Assembly (NCBI RefSeq): GCF_000972705.2
Contig: NZ_LATL02000045.1
Location: forward strand, 1 to 45,007
DNA: 45,007 nucleotides
Direction: 5' to 3'
DNA from: Limnoraphis robusta CS-951
GTDB lineage: Bacteria; Cyanobacteriota; Cyanobacteriia; Cyanobacteriales; Microcoleaceae
Position numbers and translations under genes: made by a program. The first letter of the stretch is position 1; each line of letters starts with the position of its first letter. Under the pieces are notes generated by a model, which saw nothing but the letters and a program-made list of their open reading frames with translations, searched no databases and was not told where the DNA came from. Below are positions 28,118 to 37,994 of the stretch, piece by piece.

Positions 28118-30496
28118 ATGATGATCGAAGATGACGAACTCCGAGAAGTCTTTAAAACCGCCAGCGAAGAACATTTACAAAATCTCGATGACGGATTGTT
28201 ATACTTAGAAAAAAATCCTCAAGATACACAGAAACTCGAAGAACTCCTGCGAGAAGCCCACAGTCTTAAAGGAGATGCAGGAATGTTGGGCGTTAAAGAT
28301 GTTGCCACCCTCGCCCATCAAATTGAGAATTTATTAGGCGCTATTAATCAAGGTAAAGTAACACTCTCAGCCGAAGTTAGCGATCGCTTATTTCAAGTCT
28401 TAGATGCTCTTCGTAAACTTGTTCAAGAAGCCGTTACAGGTGAACCTTCCGGTGTTAATACTTTCCAAATGTTAGCAAGTTTAATTGCGGCTGAAGCCCC
28501 AATCCCTCAAGAAACCCCAGCCCAAACAGTTAACGATCGCCATTTTTCAGAAGAACCCCATTCAGACATTTTTCAAGTTCTTGAAGCCAAACCCGTTGAA
28601 CATCTCACCGTTGAAACCCCGACACCCCCATTAGAAGAAGAAATTAGTGATTCTATTCCCTCTGGAATTGCCGATGTTAGTACACCGCCAAGCGAGGAGA
28701 AAGTCACCTTTGATGGGGCGGCTTATCGGATTGAAACAATTCGGGTTTCCACACAGCAACTCGATGCGTTAATGACGCAAACCGGAGAACTAACAGTCAC
28801 TAAAATTCGCATTTGTCATCGACTGAATGAAGTAGAAGCCCTCACCGCTTTATGGGAAGAATGGACTCGAGATGCCTTTGTTAATCGATTTATTCTCAAT
28901 GATTTAGAAACCCAATCCACTATTGCTCATAAAACCATCGAGCAACTACAAAATTATTATCATCGCGCAACTAAACACCTCGAACAGTTAGGCTTATTAG
29001 TAAACCGTTTGAGAGATACTCTCTATGAAGATACAACCCGTTTAGAACTGATTTCCAATGAACTTGAAGAGGATATTCGCACTTTACGACTGTTACCGCT
29101 CTCCACTATTTTTAATCGTTTTTCTCGCATGGTTCGTGATATAGCTCGACAACAAGGCAAACAAGTTGAACTGATTTTAGAAGGGGGTGAAACCCGAGCC
29201 GATAAGCGGATTTTAGAAGAAATGAAAGATCCTTTGATGCACTTATTAAGAAATGCGATTGATCACGGCGTAGAAACTCCAGAAGAACGACTTCGATATG
29301 GTAAATCTCCTGTGGCTCAAATTCGACTCCGAGGCTATCAAACCGCCACTCATGTTGTTATAGAAGTCAGTGATGATGGTCGAGGTATTGATCCTGAACA
29401 CATCAAACAAATCGCCCTCAAACGAGGTTTATATCAACTCGAAGAACTTGAAGCGATGATGCCTAGTCAAATTCAGGGTTTGATCTTTGCTCCCGGTTTT
29501 ACCACACGAACTTTTGTGACGGAAATTTCCGGTCGAGGTGTGGGGATGGATGTTGTTCGCAATAATGTCGAACAGCTTAAAGGAACAATTGAGTTAGAAT
29601 CAGTTCCGACTAAAGGCTCTACATTTCGGATGCGACTGGGAACAGCCTTAGCTACAACTCACGTTTTGATTGTCCTTGTGCAAGATATTTCTTATGGGGT
29701 TCCTGTGGAATTTGTTCGCACGACTCGCTTGGTTTCCCCTGGTGAACAGTTTACAATTGAGGGAAGAGACACGATCATTTTTGAAGAACAACCGCTCTCC
29801 GTTGCTCAATTAGCTGATCTCCTAGAACTTGAACGCCCTCAAAAATTGGCTGATTCTGCTACGGCTCTACCTTGTATTATTTTGAAAGTTGGAGAAGAAC
29901 AATTAGGACTATTTGTCGATGCGTTGATCGATGAACAAGATGTTGTACTCAAGTCACAAAGTCAATTGCTCAAACGAGTCCGAAATATTGCCGGAGCGAC
30001 GATTCTCGGAACCGGAGAAGTTTGCATGGTTTTGAATGCGGCTGATTTGATCAAATCGGCTCGTAAACTTCTAAATTCTGGGGGTGCTGCGGTCAAAATA
30101 GACACCAAAAATTCCGAAGATTTGGTGACTCAAAAACCGATAATTCTGCTCGTTGAAGATTCAATTGCTACCCGTACCCAAGAAAAACGAATTTTAGAGG
30201 CAGCCGGTTATGAAGTGATTACCGCCGTTGATGGATTAGATGGCTTTAATAAGCTGAAAACTCAAAACTTTGATGCGGTGATTTCTGATATACAAATGCC
30301 CAATTTAGATGGATTGAGTTTAACTGCTAAAATTCGCGAAAATTCAGAATATAACGAATTGCCGATTATTTTGGTAACGTCTTTAGCGTCAGATGAGGAT
30401 AAACGCCGGGGTGCTGAAGCGGGTGCCAATGCCTACATTACTAAGAGTAGTTTTAATCAAAAGGTACTGTTAGAAACCCTGAGAAGACTGATTTAA
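28118..30496 (+). CDS. cheA: CheA-type histidine kinase with C-terminal receiver
   Basis: A 792-residue hybrid kinase. The HPt domain is at about 5-110 with phosphorylatable His48 in REAHSLKGDAG, followed by a proline-rich linker in place of a clear P2 domain, a dimerisation region (about 205-320), the ATPase domain (about 330-510; HLLRNAIDHG N-box, SDDGRGID and SGRGVGMDVV G-boxes), the CheW-like domain (about 520-655), and a receiver domain (about 670-792) with Asp724 in AVISDIQMPNLDG. The built-in receiver may act as a phosphate sink or output. ATGATG at the start allows an initiation one codon later. It follows the remnant by 14 bases. Confidence 0.95.
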   Translation: MMIEDDELREVFKTASEEHLQNLDDGLLYLEKNPQDTQKLEELLREAHSLKGDAGMLGVKDVATLAHQIENLLGAINQGKVTLSAEVSDRLFQVLDALRKLVQEAVTGEPSGVNTFQMLASLIAAEAPIPQETPAQTVNDRHFSEEPHSDIFQVLEAKPVEHLTVETPTPPLEEEISDSIPSGIADVSTPPSEEKVTFDGAAYRIETIRVSTQQLDALMTQTGELTVTKIRICHRLNEVEALTALWEEWTRDAFVNRFILNDLETQSTIAHKTIEQLQNYYHRATKHLEQLGLLVNRLRDTLYEDTTRLELISNELEEDIRTLRLLPLSTIFNRFSRMVRDIARQQGKQVELILEGGETRADKRILEEMKDPLMHLLRNAIDHGVETPEERLRYGKSPVAQIRLRGYQTATHVVIEVSDDGRGIDPEHIKQIALKRGLYQLEELEAMMPSQIQGLIFAPGFTTRTFVTEISGRGVGMDVVRNNVEQLKGTIELESVPTKGSTFRMRLGTALATTHVLIVLVQDISYGVPVEFVRTTRLVSPGEQFTIEGRDTIIFEEQPLSVAQLADLLELERPQKLADSATALPCIILKVGEEQLGLFVDALIDEQDVVLKSQSQLLKRVRNIAGATILGTGEVCMVLNAADLIKSARKLLNSGGAAVKIDTKNSEDLVTQKPIILLVEDSIATRTQEKRILEAAGYEVITAVDGLDGFNKLKTQNFDAVISDIQMPNLDGLSLTAKIRENSEYNELPIILVTSLASDEDKRRGAEAGANAYITKSSFNQKVLLETLRRLI

Positions 30497-30519
30497 TCCT
30501 ATCACTAAAACGCTAAAAT

Positions 30520-31629
30520 ATGCCCATTCAAGTTTTTTTGGTCGATGATTCTCCCGTTGCTTTGATTGTTCTCAAACGGATTTTATCTTCATCTCCTGAA
30601 GTCGAAGTTGTTGGAACTGCTCGCAACGCAAAAGAGGCTTTAGCAATGATTCCCAGTCTAAAGCCCGATGTCATTTGTACGGATTTTCATATGCCACAAA
30701 TGGACGGATTGGAATTCACACGGGAAATTATGGCGAATTTTCCTCGACCGATTTTAGTGATTAGTACGGCTGTGCAACTGGAAGATACTTATAATGTTTT
30801 TCAATTGTTGAATGCGGGTGCTATTGATGTTTTTCCGAAGCCGAAAGATGGGTTATTGTCTGGAGATTCTCAATTGGCTCAGGATTTAATTCGTAAGATA
30901 AAAGTTTTGTCAGGAGTTAAAGTTTTTACTCGAAAAAACCGGGGAAAGGGACATCAAACTCATACCCATTCTCATTTTAAATTTACTTCACCTTTCACTT
31001 CCGTTTCGCCTGTGAGTTCTTCCTCAAAAGCCATTCGGATGGTGGCAATTGGGGCTTCGACAGGTGGCCCACAAGCGTTACATACCATCTTAACCCAACT
31101 TCCGCCTCGTTTATCTGTTCCTGTGATTTGTATTCAACACATTAGTGAAGGCTTTTTACAGGGTTTAGTGAATTGGTTGAATGTACAATGTTCTCTATCA
31201 GTTCAAATTGCACGTAACGGCGAAATTCCTCAAAATGGAACGGTTTATTTTGCACCGGAGCGCTATCATTTAGAGTGGGATCGTCAGGGTCGATTTCTCT
31301 ACAGTAATGCGCCACCTCTCGCCGGACATCGACCTTCAATTACCATCACGTTTCAGTCGATTGCTCGATATTACGGTGATCGCAGTATCGGGATTTTGTT
31401 AACTGGAATGGGGCGGGATGGAGCAGATGGAATGGATGCGATCGCTAAATCTGGTGGAATAACTATTGCTCAAGATGAAGCTAGTTCGGTGGTGTTTGGA
31501 ATGCCGAAAGAAGCGATCGCTTTAGGTGCAGCCCAACAGATTCTTCCTATCGATGAGATCGCTTCAATGTTGGTGCGACAAATCGAACGTCGGCAATCAA
31601 ATGGCTGGCAAGCTAACGATAGAGGTTGA
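30520..31629 (+). CDS. cheB: CheB-type MCP methylesterase/glutamine deamidase
   Basis: CheB removes methyl groups from receptors and is activated by phosphorylation from CheA. The 369-residue protein has a receiver domain (1-120; Asp55 in ICTDFHMPQMDG), a linker of about 50 residues, and the esterase domain with the catalytic triad Ser180 (GASTGGPQAL), His207 (CIQHISEGF) and Asp300 (LTGMGRDGADGM). Complete length. Last gene of the operon, 23 bases after cheA, so the operon encodes a full adaptation module (CheR plus CheB). Confidence 0.95.
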   Translation: MPIQVFLVDDSPVALIVLKRILSSSPEVEVVGTARNAKEALAMIPSLKPDVICTDFHMPQMDGLEFTREIMANFPRPILVISTAVQLEDTYNVFQLLNAGAIDVFPKPKDGLLSGDSQLAQDLIRKIKVLSGVKVFTRKNRGKGHQTHTHSHFKFTSPFTSVSPVSSSSKAIRMVAIGASTGGPQALHTILTQLPPRLSVPVICIQHISEGFLQGLVNWLNVQCSLSVQIARNGEIPQNGTVYFAPERYHLEWDRQGRFLYSNAPPLAGHRPSITITFQSIARYYGDRSIGILLTGMGRDGADGMDAIAKSGGITIAQDEASSVVFGMPKEAIALGAAQQILPIDEIASMLVRQIERRQSNGWQANDRG

Positions 31630-31637
31630 GAGAAAAT

Positions 31638-32027
31638 TCACAGATGTTTACTGAGAACTTGAGTAATCACCTCAGAAAGTGTTTGAGGATTAAAGGGTTT
31701 AGTTAGATATTCTGTTGCCCCTGCTAGACGCCCCTGCACCTTCTCAAAGGCTCCATCTCGGGCTGTCAGCATAATAATCGGCAACGTTTTAAACTGAGGC
31801 AGGTTTCGCACAGTACGACAGAGTTCTAAGCCATCAATCTCTGGCATGGTGACATCTAGAAGTAAAATGGAGACCTTTTCTTGGTATAATAGCGATAGTG
31901 CTTCTACTGCATTGTCGGTGACGAGAACCCGGTAATCTTTTCCGAGAGCTTGTTTAACCAAACCGTGCATCACTAGACTATCATCAACGGCTAGGACAGT
32001 GGGTATAGGGTGAGCAATTGCAGACAT
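31638..32027 (-). CDS. Single-domain response regulator (CheY/PilH-like)
   Basis: A 129-residue protein consisting of one receiver domain: the acidic pair in VLAVDDSLVM, the phosphoacceptor aspartate in ILLLDVTMPEIDG, the T in IIMLTARDG, and the lysine in YLTKPFN. There is no output domain. It converges on cheB with only 8 bases between the two stop codons. It could serve as the diffusible CheY for the adjacent CheA, which otherwise has no stand-alone CheY in this operon; the opposite strand means separate expression. Confidence 0.93.
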   Translation of the reverse strand: MSAIAHPIPTVLAVDDSLVMHGLVKQALGKDYRVLVTDNAVEALSLLYQEKVSILLLDVTMPEIDGLELCRTVRNLPQFKTLPIIMLTARDGAFEKVQGRLAGATEYLTKPFNPQTLSEVITQVLSKHL

Positions 32028-32569
32028 CTTCGTTGTTTTCCTTTGTTAAATCTCATGTCCGCTCGGGGTAGACAATTACAATCTCTATTAATAGTTTAAA
32101 CGACCTGGAAAAAGAACTCTAAACTCTCAAAGTATTTCTCGGTTGATTGAGGCTTGAAGCCCGAAAAAGCGTTCAAACATCGGGTGATCAATTTTCGACG
32201 ATAGCGGTGAAATCTCCCAACCCCGCAGTGCGCGATCAAATTTCAGGTTATCTCAATAAAATTTGTAACGAATCTTAGCAAAAAAGTCATAATTAAATGC
32301 AGGAAATAAACTTATTGTATATCATTTTTAAGTCCGTTTTTAGCAGTTTTAATATTAATTTTTAGATGAGTCGCCTTCAGAGAAAGTCTTTAGGACTTCC
32401 AGGCAACTGCCCTTACCGCTTGTTATGATTGAGATACACTCCAGAATAGTAAAATGAACACCTGGGGATCGAAAATTCAGACTACTAGCTCAAAAACCGA
32501 TTTCCTTGAATTCTGGATCTTGAGTGCTAAGTCTCGCTCGCTCAATTTTTTGAGGGGAATAGGTTATAG
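32028..32569. other. 542-base region between the response regulator and the LOV kinase
   Basis: No gene seen. This is a divergent intergenic region expected to hold both promoters. Two small hairpins stand out: AAGTC-tttag-GACTT at 32384-32398 and GGCA-ac-TGCC at 32402-32411. No confident -35/-10 pair could be assigned. Confidence 0.4.
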
Positions 32570-35500
32570 ATGGTAATCAAACTTTCAGATTATCGTACAA
32601 TGGGGGAAGAAGAGAACCTATCTCTACGGGAAATAATGGCATCCGAAACCGCAGTAGCCTTTGACAATTGCACCCAAATTGCCATCCATATCGCTCAAGC
32701 TCCGATTGCATATATTAGCTTTATTGATGCGAGTTGTCAGTGGTTAAAATCCCAAGTGGGTTTACAAGCCAAAACCCATCACTATCTCGACTTTTGTGAG
32801 CGGGTTATTGCTCTGCATTATACGTCTCGTCAAACTGCAAAATCTCCTCAGCCGGAAACCCCAACATCAACAGAAACCGGGTTATCGACTTCTGAGGAAA
32901 TGTTATCGGCGATTATTATTGAAGATCTTGCGATTAACAATTCGATAAACAAACAGTTGGCGACTCATCCCCTGGTGAAATCAGATCCCGGAATTCGCTT
33001 TTATATCGGTATTCCCATACAAACAAACGAAGGGGTATTAGTGGGGATGCTATCTGTGATGGACTATGAACCTCGCCGCATTAGTACAGATAGCCTCAAT
33101 GCTTTAGAAGCGATCAGTCGTCAAGTGTTTATGCAGATGGACTTACATCGCCAACTGATTCACAGCAAAGGGAAACTGATTAAGCTCGAAGATACCATCA
33201 AAAAACGCTCCTCAGTCTGGGAAATTGTCCGTCAAGAACGGGATTTTGTTTGTAATGTTCTCAATACTTTAAGTGCCTTAGTTGTTGTTCTTGATCCGCA
33301 AGGAAAAATTATTCGCTTCAACCACATCTGTGAAGAACTCACCGGATATTCAGCCCAAGAAGTTGAAGGAAAAACTCCTCAAGAAGTCGGACTCTCGATT
33401 TATAACTTCCCCGTTCAAACTCAGCCTTTATCCTCAAATTCCTCAGAAACTGATCAGTTTCCCTCACAGTCTGAAAGTGAATGGATCGCTCACGATCGCT
33501 CTCATCATTTAATTGCTTGGTCAAATACAATCATTTATAATTCCGATGGTACTATCGAACACATCATCGCCACCGGAACCGACATTACCCTGCGTCGAGA
33601 GTCCGAAAAGATGCTGCGTTTATTAGAACGAGCGATCGCTGCGAGTCCCAATGGTATTGTGATCAGTGATGCTCTAATCCCCGAAAAACCGATTATTTAT
33701 TGTAACCCGACTTTTGAACGGATTACCGGATATTCGAGCAGCGATATTTTAGGAAAAAATTGTCGATTTTTACAAGGAAACGATACTGATCCTGAAACCA
33801 TTAGCATAATTCGGGCTTGCTTAAAAGAAGCCAAAGATTGTTTAGTCACCTTAAAAAATTACCGTAAAGATGGGACTGCCTTTTGGAACGAATTAGCAAT
33901 TTCTCCCGTCCGAGATGCGGAAGGTAAAGTCACCCATTTTATTGGCATTCAAACCGATATCAGCGAACGTAAACGAGCCGAAGAAGCCTTAAAAAACAGT
34001 GAAGAACGCTATCGACTTTTAGCAGAAAATGCTACTGATTTGATTTCCCGACACAGCTCAGAAGGAATTTATCTTTATGCTTCTCCGGCTTGTCGAAAGT
34101 TGCTAAAATATGAACCTGAACAACTGATCGGACATTCAGCCTATGAGTTTTTTCACCCCGATGATGTAGCCTCTGTTCGAGAATCTCATCAAATTTTACT
34201 GGCTCAGGGCGAAGTCTCCCTGGTAAGTTATCGCATTCGTTGCTACAACGGAGAATATATTTGGTTTGAAACCACCGCTCACGCTGTTCGAGATCCTAGC
34301 ACCGGAAAGGTTCGAGAGTTAGTCGCCGTTTCACGAGATATCACCAGCCGTAAAAAGGCAGAAGTCTCTTTACTAGAGCGATCGCATTTGTCCTTACTCG
34401 AAGCCGAAGTCGGTAAAGCTTTAGGACAGGGTGGAAAAATCACCAGGATTTTACAAGCTTGTAGCGATGCCATTGCTCATCATCTCAATGTTACAGGTGT
34501 CGCTATCTGGACGGTAAGCCGCAAATCGACTCATAATCTGGAACTACAAGTCTCATCCGGTCAGTGTGAAGTAGGAGATTGCCCAAAATGCCAAGAACGG
34601 AGCAATCATCATTGTTTGTGTCTTAATTTTGCCTTAGTGGTCGAAGGAAGACAAGTGGGGATGATGGAAATTAGTAGTCGTTACCCGCTCACAGAACAGG
34701 TTCAAAATGCTTTATATTGGATTGCCAATGCGATCGCTGTTGGAATTGACCGAGTTGCAGCTTTAGAGGAACTTCACAGTCGTCGCGAAGGGTTATTGTT
34801 CCGTCTGGCGAGTCAAATTCGGGATTCTCTCGATCTCAATACGATTTTAGCGAAAGCTGTTAGTGAAATTAGAAGTTTATTGCAAGTGGATCAGTGTCAT
34901 TTTCTCTGGTATTTACCCACAACTGATCCGCGAACCAGTTTTGTAATTACCCATCAGGCTCAGTCTTCTAGCGTACCTCAAAGTTTACTCGATTATCCGG
35001 CCGATTGTGTCAACTGGCTGTCTGAGAAAATTGAGCAGCATCAGATGGTTCAGATCGATGACAGCAGCAAAGTCGAAGGGTTTGATGGACAGACACGAGC
35101 CGCTTTAAAACAGGCGGGAGTCGCTTCGATGTTGTTTTTACCCCTAGAAACTCGTTCCGGTCAACGGGGGGCGATCGTTTGCAATCATTATCATAATATC
35201 CATGAGTGGGGTGTGAGCGATGTAGAATTATTGCAGGCTGTTGTTGATCAGTTAGCGATCGCCATTGATCAAGCTGAACTCTACGCCCAAACCAGAGCGG
35301 CAGCTTTAGCGGCTCAAACTCAAGCGGCTCAACTCTCTCAGGCTTTTCAAGATTTGCAGCAAAAAGAAGCTCAACTGATCCAAAGTGAAAAAATGTCGAG
35401 TTTGGGTCAGATGGTGGCGGGGATTGCTCACGAGATTAATAACCCCGTTAACTTTATTTATGGCAATCTAGACTATGTTAGAGATTACACTCAAGATTTA

Positions 35501-36220
35501 TTAGAAGTTCTCAGTCTTTATCAACAAAAATATCCGTCACCTGATTCAGAATTAGAAGAGAAAATAGAAGAAGTTGATCTCGGATTTATTACCGAAGATT
35601 TACCCAAAATTATCGCTTCGATGGAGATGGGAGCTGATCGGATTCGTCAAATCGTCGTGAGTTTGCGGAACTTCTCCCGTTTAGATGAAGCGGAAATGAA
35701 GCCTGTTGATATCCATGAAGGGATTGATAATACATTATTGATTTTACACAATCGCTGGAAAGCTAAAAAGGTCGGTTCGGGTGTGGAGATTGTCAAAACT
35801 TATGGCAAACTTCCGAAAGTTGAATGTTATGCAGGTCAACTGAACCAAGTCTTTATGAATATTATTAGCAATGCGATTGATGCCCTCGATAATCAGCCCG
35901 ATCCGCGTATTGTCACCATTTGTACGGAGTTATTTCACGTTCAAAATCCCACAGAATCCACTAATCTACCCTATGTTCGGGTGAAAATAAAAGATAATGG
36001 TCCTGGTGTTTCAACGGCGGTTAAAAATCGTTTGTTTGATCCGTTCTTCACCACGAAACCTGTGGGAAAAGGAACAGGTTTAGGTTTATCGATCAGCTAT
36101 CAAATTGTCGTTGAAAAACATGGCGGATCTCTCCAATGTTTCTCCGAACCGGGACAAGGCTGTGAGTTTTGGATCGAGATCCCCGTTGAACCGCCTGCGG
36201 AACTGCGACCCTTAGATTGA
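32570..36220 (+). CDS. Multi-sensor histidine kinase with LOV blue-light domain
   Basis: A 1216-residue soluble hybrid sensor. Order: GAF (about 25-195), PAS (225-345), LOV-type PAS (350-467), PAS with PAC (475-600), GAF-like segment (610-745) with a Cys/His cluster, GAF (755-905), coiled coil, then dimerisation/phosphoacceptor domain with His954 (GIAHEINNPVNFI) and ATPase domain (N-box IISNAIDAL, KDNGPGV, GTGLGLSI). The LOV domain has GKNCRFLQG with the flavin-adduct cysteine at 398, NYRKDGTAFWNELAIS and FIGIQTD, so all FMN-contacting positions are kept. No TM helices. The output partner is not adjacent. It is monocistronic and precedes a tRNA gene. Confidence 0.94.
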   Translation: MVIKLSDYRTMGEEENLSLREIMASETAVAFDNCTQIAIHIAQAPIAYISFIDASCQWLKSQVGLQAKTHHYLDFCERVIALHYTSRQTAKSPQPETPTSTETGLSTSEEMLSAIIIEDLAINNSINKQLATHPLVKSDPGIRFYIGIPIQTNEGVLVGMLSVMDYEPRRISTDSLNALEAISRQVFMQMDLHRQLIHSKGKLIKLEDTIKKRSSVWEIVRQERDFVCNVLNTLSALVVVLDPQGKIIRFNHICEELTGYSAQEVEGKTPQEVGLSIYNFPVQTQPLSSNSSETDQFPSQSESEWIAHDRSHHLIAWSNTIIYNSDGTIEHIIATGTDITLRRESEKMLRLLERAIAASPNGIVISDALIPEKPIIYCNPTFERITGYSSSDILGKNCRFLQGNDTDPETISIIRACLKEAKDCLVTLKNYRKDGTAFWNELAISPVRDAEGKVTHFIGIQTDISERKRAEEALKNSEERYRLLAENATDLISRHSSEGIYLYASPACRKLLKYEPEQLIGHSAYEFFHPDDVASVRESHQILLAQGEVSLVSYRIRCYNGEYIWFETTAHAVRDPSTGKVRELVAVSRDITSRKKAEVSLLERSHLSLLEAEVGKALGQGGKITRILQACSDAIAHHLNVTGVAIWTVSRKSTHNLELQVSSGQCEVGDCPKCQERSNHHCLCLNFALVVEGRQVGMMEISSRYPLTEQVQNALYWIANAIAVGIDRVAALEELHSRREGLLFRLASQIRDSLDLNTILAKAVSEIRSLLQVDQCHFLWYLPTTDPRTSFVITHQAQSSSVPQSLLDYPADCVNWLSEKIEQHQMVQIDDSSKVEGFDGQTRAALKQAGVASMLFLPLETRSGQRGAIVCNHYHNIHEWGVSDVELLQAVVDQLAIAIDQAELYAQTRAAALAAQTQAAQLSQAFQDLQQKEAQLIQSEKMSSLGQMVAGIAHEINNPVNFIYGNLDYVRDYTQDLLEVLSLYQQKYPSPDSELEEKIEEVDLGFITEDLPKIIASMEMGADRIRQIVVSLRNFSRLDEAEMKPVDIHEGIDNTLLILHNRWKAKKVGSGVEIVKTYGKLPKVECYAGQLNQVFMNIISNAIDALDNQPDPRIVTICTELFHVQNPTESTNLPYVRVKIKDNGPGVSTAVKNRLFDPFFTTKPVGKGTGLGLSISYQIVVEKHGGSLQCFSEPGQGCEFWIEIPVEPPAELRPLD

Positions 36221-36317
36221 GATCAATTCAAGAAAACTCCGAAAGCCTTTTGAAATCTAGCTTTCAGGGTTATTGAGTCTGGGGTTCAAAAAAAATCTAA
36301 TTTCCGCTTAAAAATAC

Positions 36318-36348
36318 TTGACAAACTGAGGGGGAATGCTGCTAATAT
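36318..36348 (+). promoter_or_regulatory. Promoter for tRNA-Gln
   Basis: A consensus TTGACA (36318-36323) is followed by TAATAT at 36343-36348 (19-base spacing) within an AT-rich stretch, about 18-20 bases before the mature tRNA 5' end. The -35 is perfect; the exact -10 register is uncertain because gctaat at 36341 gives 17-base spacing. Confidence 0.6.
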
Positions 36349-36365
36349 AGTATATGGTTACGCAA

Positions 36366-36437
36366 TGGGGCGTCGCCAAGCGGTAAGGCATCGGGTTTTG
36401 GTCCCGACATCCGGAGGTTCGAATCCTTCCGCCCCAG
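36366..36437 (+). tRNA. trnQ: tRNA-Gln(UUG)
   Basis: A 72-nt cloverleaf: acceptor TGGGGCG/CGCCCCA with U1-A72 and discriminator G73 as in other tRNA-Gln, D-stem GCC/GGC, anticodon stem TCGGG/CCCGA with loop TTTTGGT (anticodon TTG at 36398-36400), T-arm GGAGG-TTCGAAT-CCTTC. The 3' CCA is not encoded. In cyanobacteria this tRNA is mischarged with Glu and corrected by GatCAB (established knowledge). A 61-codon frame starting inside it is an artefact. Confidence 0.97.
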
Positions 36438-36618
36438 TTGAGCCTAACGGCATAAAGACTACTGAGGCTTTAATAAAAGATTTCAAACATCCACGCTACG
36501 CTCAATTCTATCAAAATTCCCTCAAACAAAAATCCTATCATGGGACTTGAGGGGAAAAATTTGATTAGATAATTAATTGATCAAATCATCAACCCGCCTA
36601 AAAACTGATTTTTGTCAA

Positions 36619-37956
36619 ATGGAAAATCCAACAATTTTTAAAGCTTATCGAGGTTCATTTTTAGATTTTGTTGCCGATCCTTTTTTTGTTCCTGAACTTG
36701 ACAGTATTCGCTATATTCCCGATGGTTTACTAATTGTAGAAAATGGAAAAATCAAAGAATTCGGCAGTTATGAACATCTACAGCCTGAATATCCTGATCT
36801 TGAATTCATCACCTATTCTAACAAATTAATTGTACCGGGATTCATTGATTTACACGTTCATTATCCCCAAACCGAAATGATTGCTTCTGATAGTAATCAA
36901 CTGTTAGACTGGTTAGACAAATACACCTTTTTAACTGAATCTAAATTTAAAAATCCCGATTATTCAAAACAAATTGCAGAGTTTTTTATCGATGAACTCC
37001 TGAAAAATGGCACCACAACGGCTGTCGTTTTAGCGGCTGTTTTTAGGGAATCTGTAGAAGCATTTTTTGAAGCAGCAAATCAACGAAACTTGCGAATGAT
37101 AGCAGGTAAAGTAATGATGGATCGTCATGCACCTGAATATTTACTCGATACAGCAAAATCCTCCTATGAAGATAGTCAAAAACTGATTGAAAAATGGCAT
37201 AATAAAAACCGCCTTCTCTACGCTGTTACGCCTCGTTTTGCGATAACTTCAACACCTGAACAACTGCATTTAGCAGGGAAATTGCTGCAAGAATATCCTG
37301 ATGTTTACTTACACACTCATCTGTCTGAAAATCTGAATGAAATTAAATTTGTTGCTGAACTTTTTCCCGAGAGTTTAGACTATTTACAGGTTTATGAACA
37401 GTTTGGCTTAGTCGGAAATCAATCAATTTTTGCACATGGAATTCATCTTTCAGACTCAGAATTTCAACGGTTATCAGAAACTCAAGCTGCTATTGCCTTT
37501 TGTCCAACTTCTAACTTATTCTTAGGAAGTGGACTGTTTAAACTGCATCAAGCCAAATCTAAAGAGTATCCGATTTCTGTCGGTTTAGCAACCGATGTCG
37601 GTGGTGGAACGAGTTTTTCCCTCCTACAAACTGCTAGCGAAGCCTATAAAGTTACCCATTTACAAGGACAAAATTTATCGGGTTTACAAGCTTTATTTTT
37701 AGCAACATTAGGCGGGGCAAAAGCTCTCAAATTAGACGATAAAATCGGTAACTTTGAAATGGGTAAAGAAGCCGATTTTGTAGTATTAGATGGACAAGCC
37801 ACACCTTTACTTACTTTACGAACTCAAGGCAAAATTCCAGCTCAAACAAGAGAAGAAATAGCGGATTTGATTTTTGCTTTAATTATTTTAGGGGATGATC
37901 GAGCTGTTGCTGCTACTTATATTTTAGGAGAACAGGCGTACATTCGCAATGCCTAA
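36619..37956 (+). CDS. guaD: Guanine deaminase
   Basis: A 445-residue amidohydrolase-family enzyme converting guanine to xanthine in purine salvage/catabolism. Metal-ligand motifs are GFIDLHVHYPQTEM (HxH; the HYPQ follow-on is typical of guanine deaminase), LHTHLSEN, IFAHGIHLS and ATDVGGGTSFS, in the correct order. ATG at 36619 is preferred over an upstream in-frame start because it begins the domain. AT-rich codon usage similar to the chemosensory operon. No purine-catabolism neighbours are visible, so the role is probably nitrogen scavenging. Confidence 0.92.
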   Translation: MENPTIFKAYRGSFLDFVADPFFVPELDSIRYIPDGLLIVENGKIKEFGSYEHLQPEYPDLEFITYSNKLIVPGFIDLHVHYPQTEMIASDSNQLLDWLDKYTFLTESKFKNPDYSKQIAEFFIDELLKNGTTTAVVLAAVFRESVEAFFEAANQRNLRMIAGKVMMDRHAPEYLLDTAKSSYEDSQKLIEKWHNKNRLLYAVTPRFAITSTPEQLHLAGKLLQEYPDVYLHTHLSENLNEIKFVAELFPESLDYLQVYEQFGLVGNQSIFAHGIHLSDSEFQRLSETQAAIAFCPTSNLFLGSGLFKLHQAKSKEYPISVGLATDVGGGTSFSLLQTASEAYKVTHLQGQNLSGLQALFLATLGGAKALKLDDKIGNFEMGKEADFVVLDGQATPLLTLRTQGKIPAQTREEIADLIFALIILGDDRAVAATYILGEQAYIRNA

Positions 37957-37994
37957 AAATGGGGTTTGGGGACAATAGGGAAAGATTCTATCAG

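Noticed and set aside
34790..35290. Bilin-binding (phytochrome/CBCR) GAF in the LOV kinase
   Set aside because: The third GAF resembles phytochrome-related GAFs, but I see no CH motif or other chromophore cysteine at the expected place.
36365..36550. 61-codon frame starting at the tRNA-Gln
   Set aside because: It reads through the tRNA gene; the cloverleaf explains the conserved sequence.
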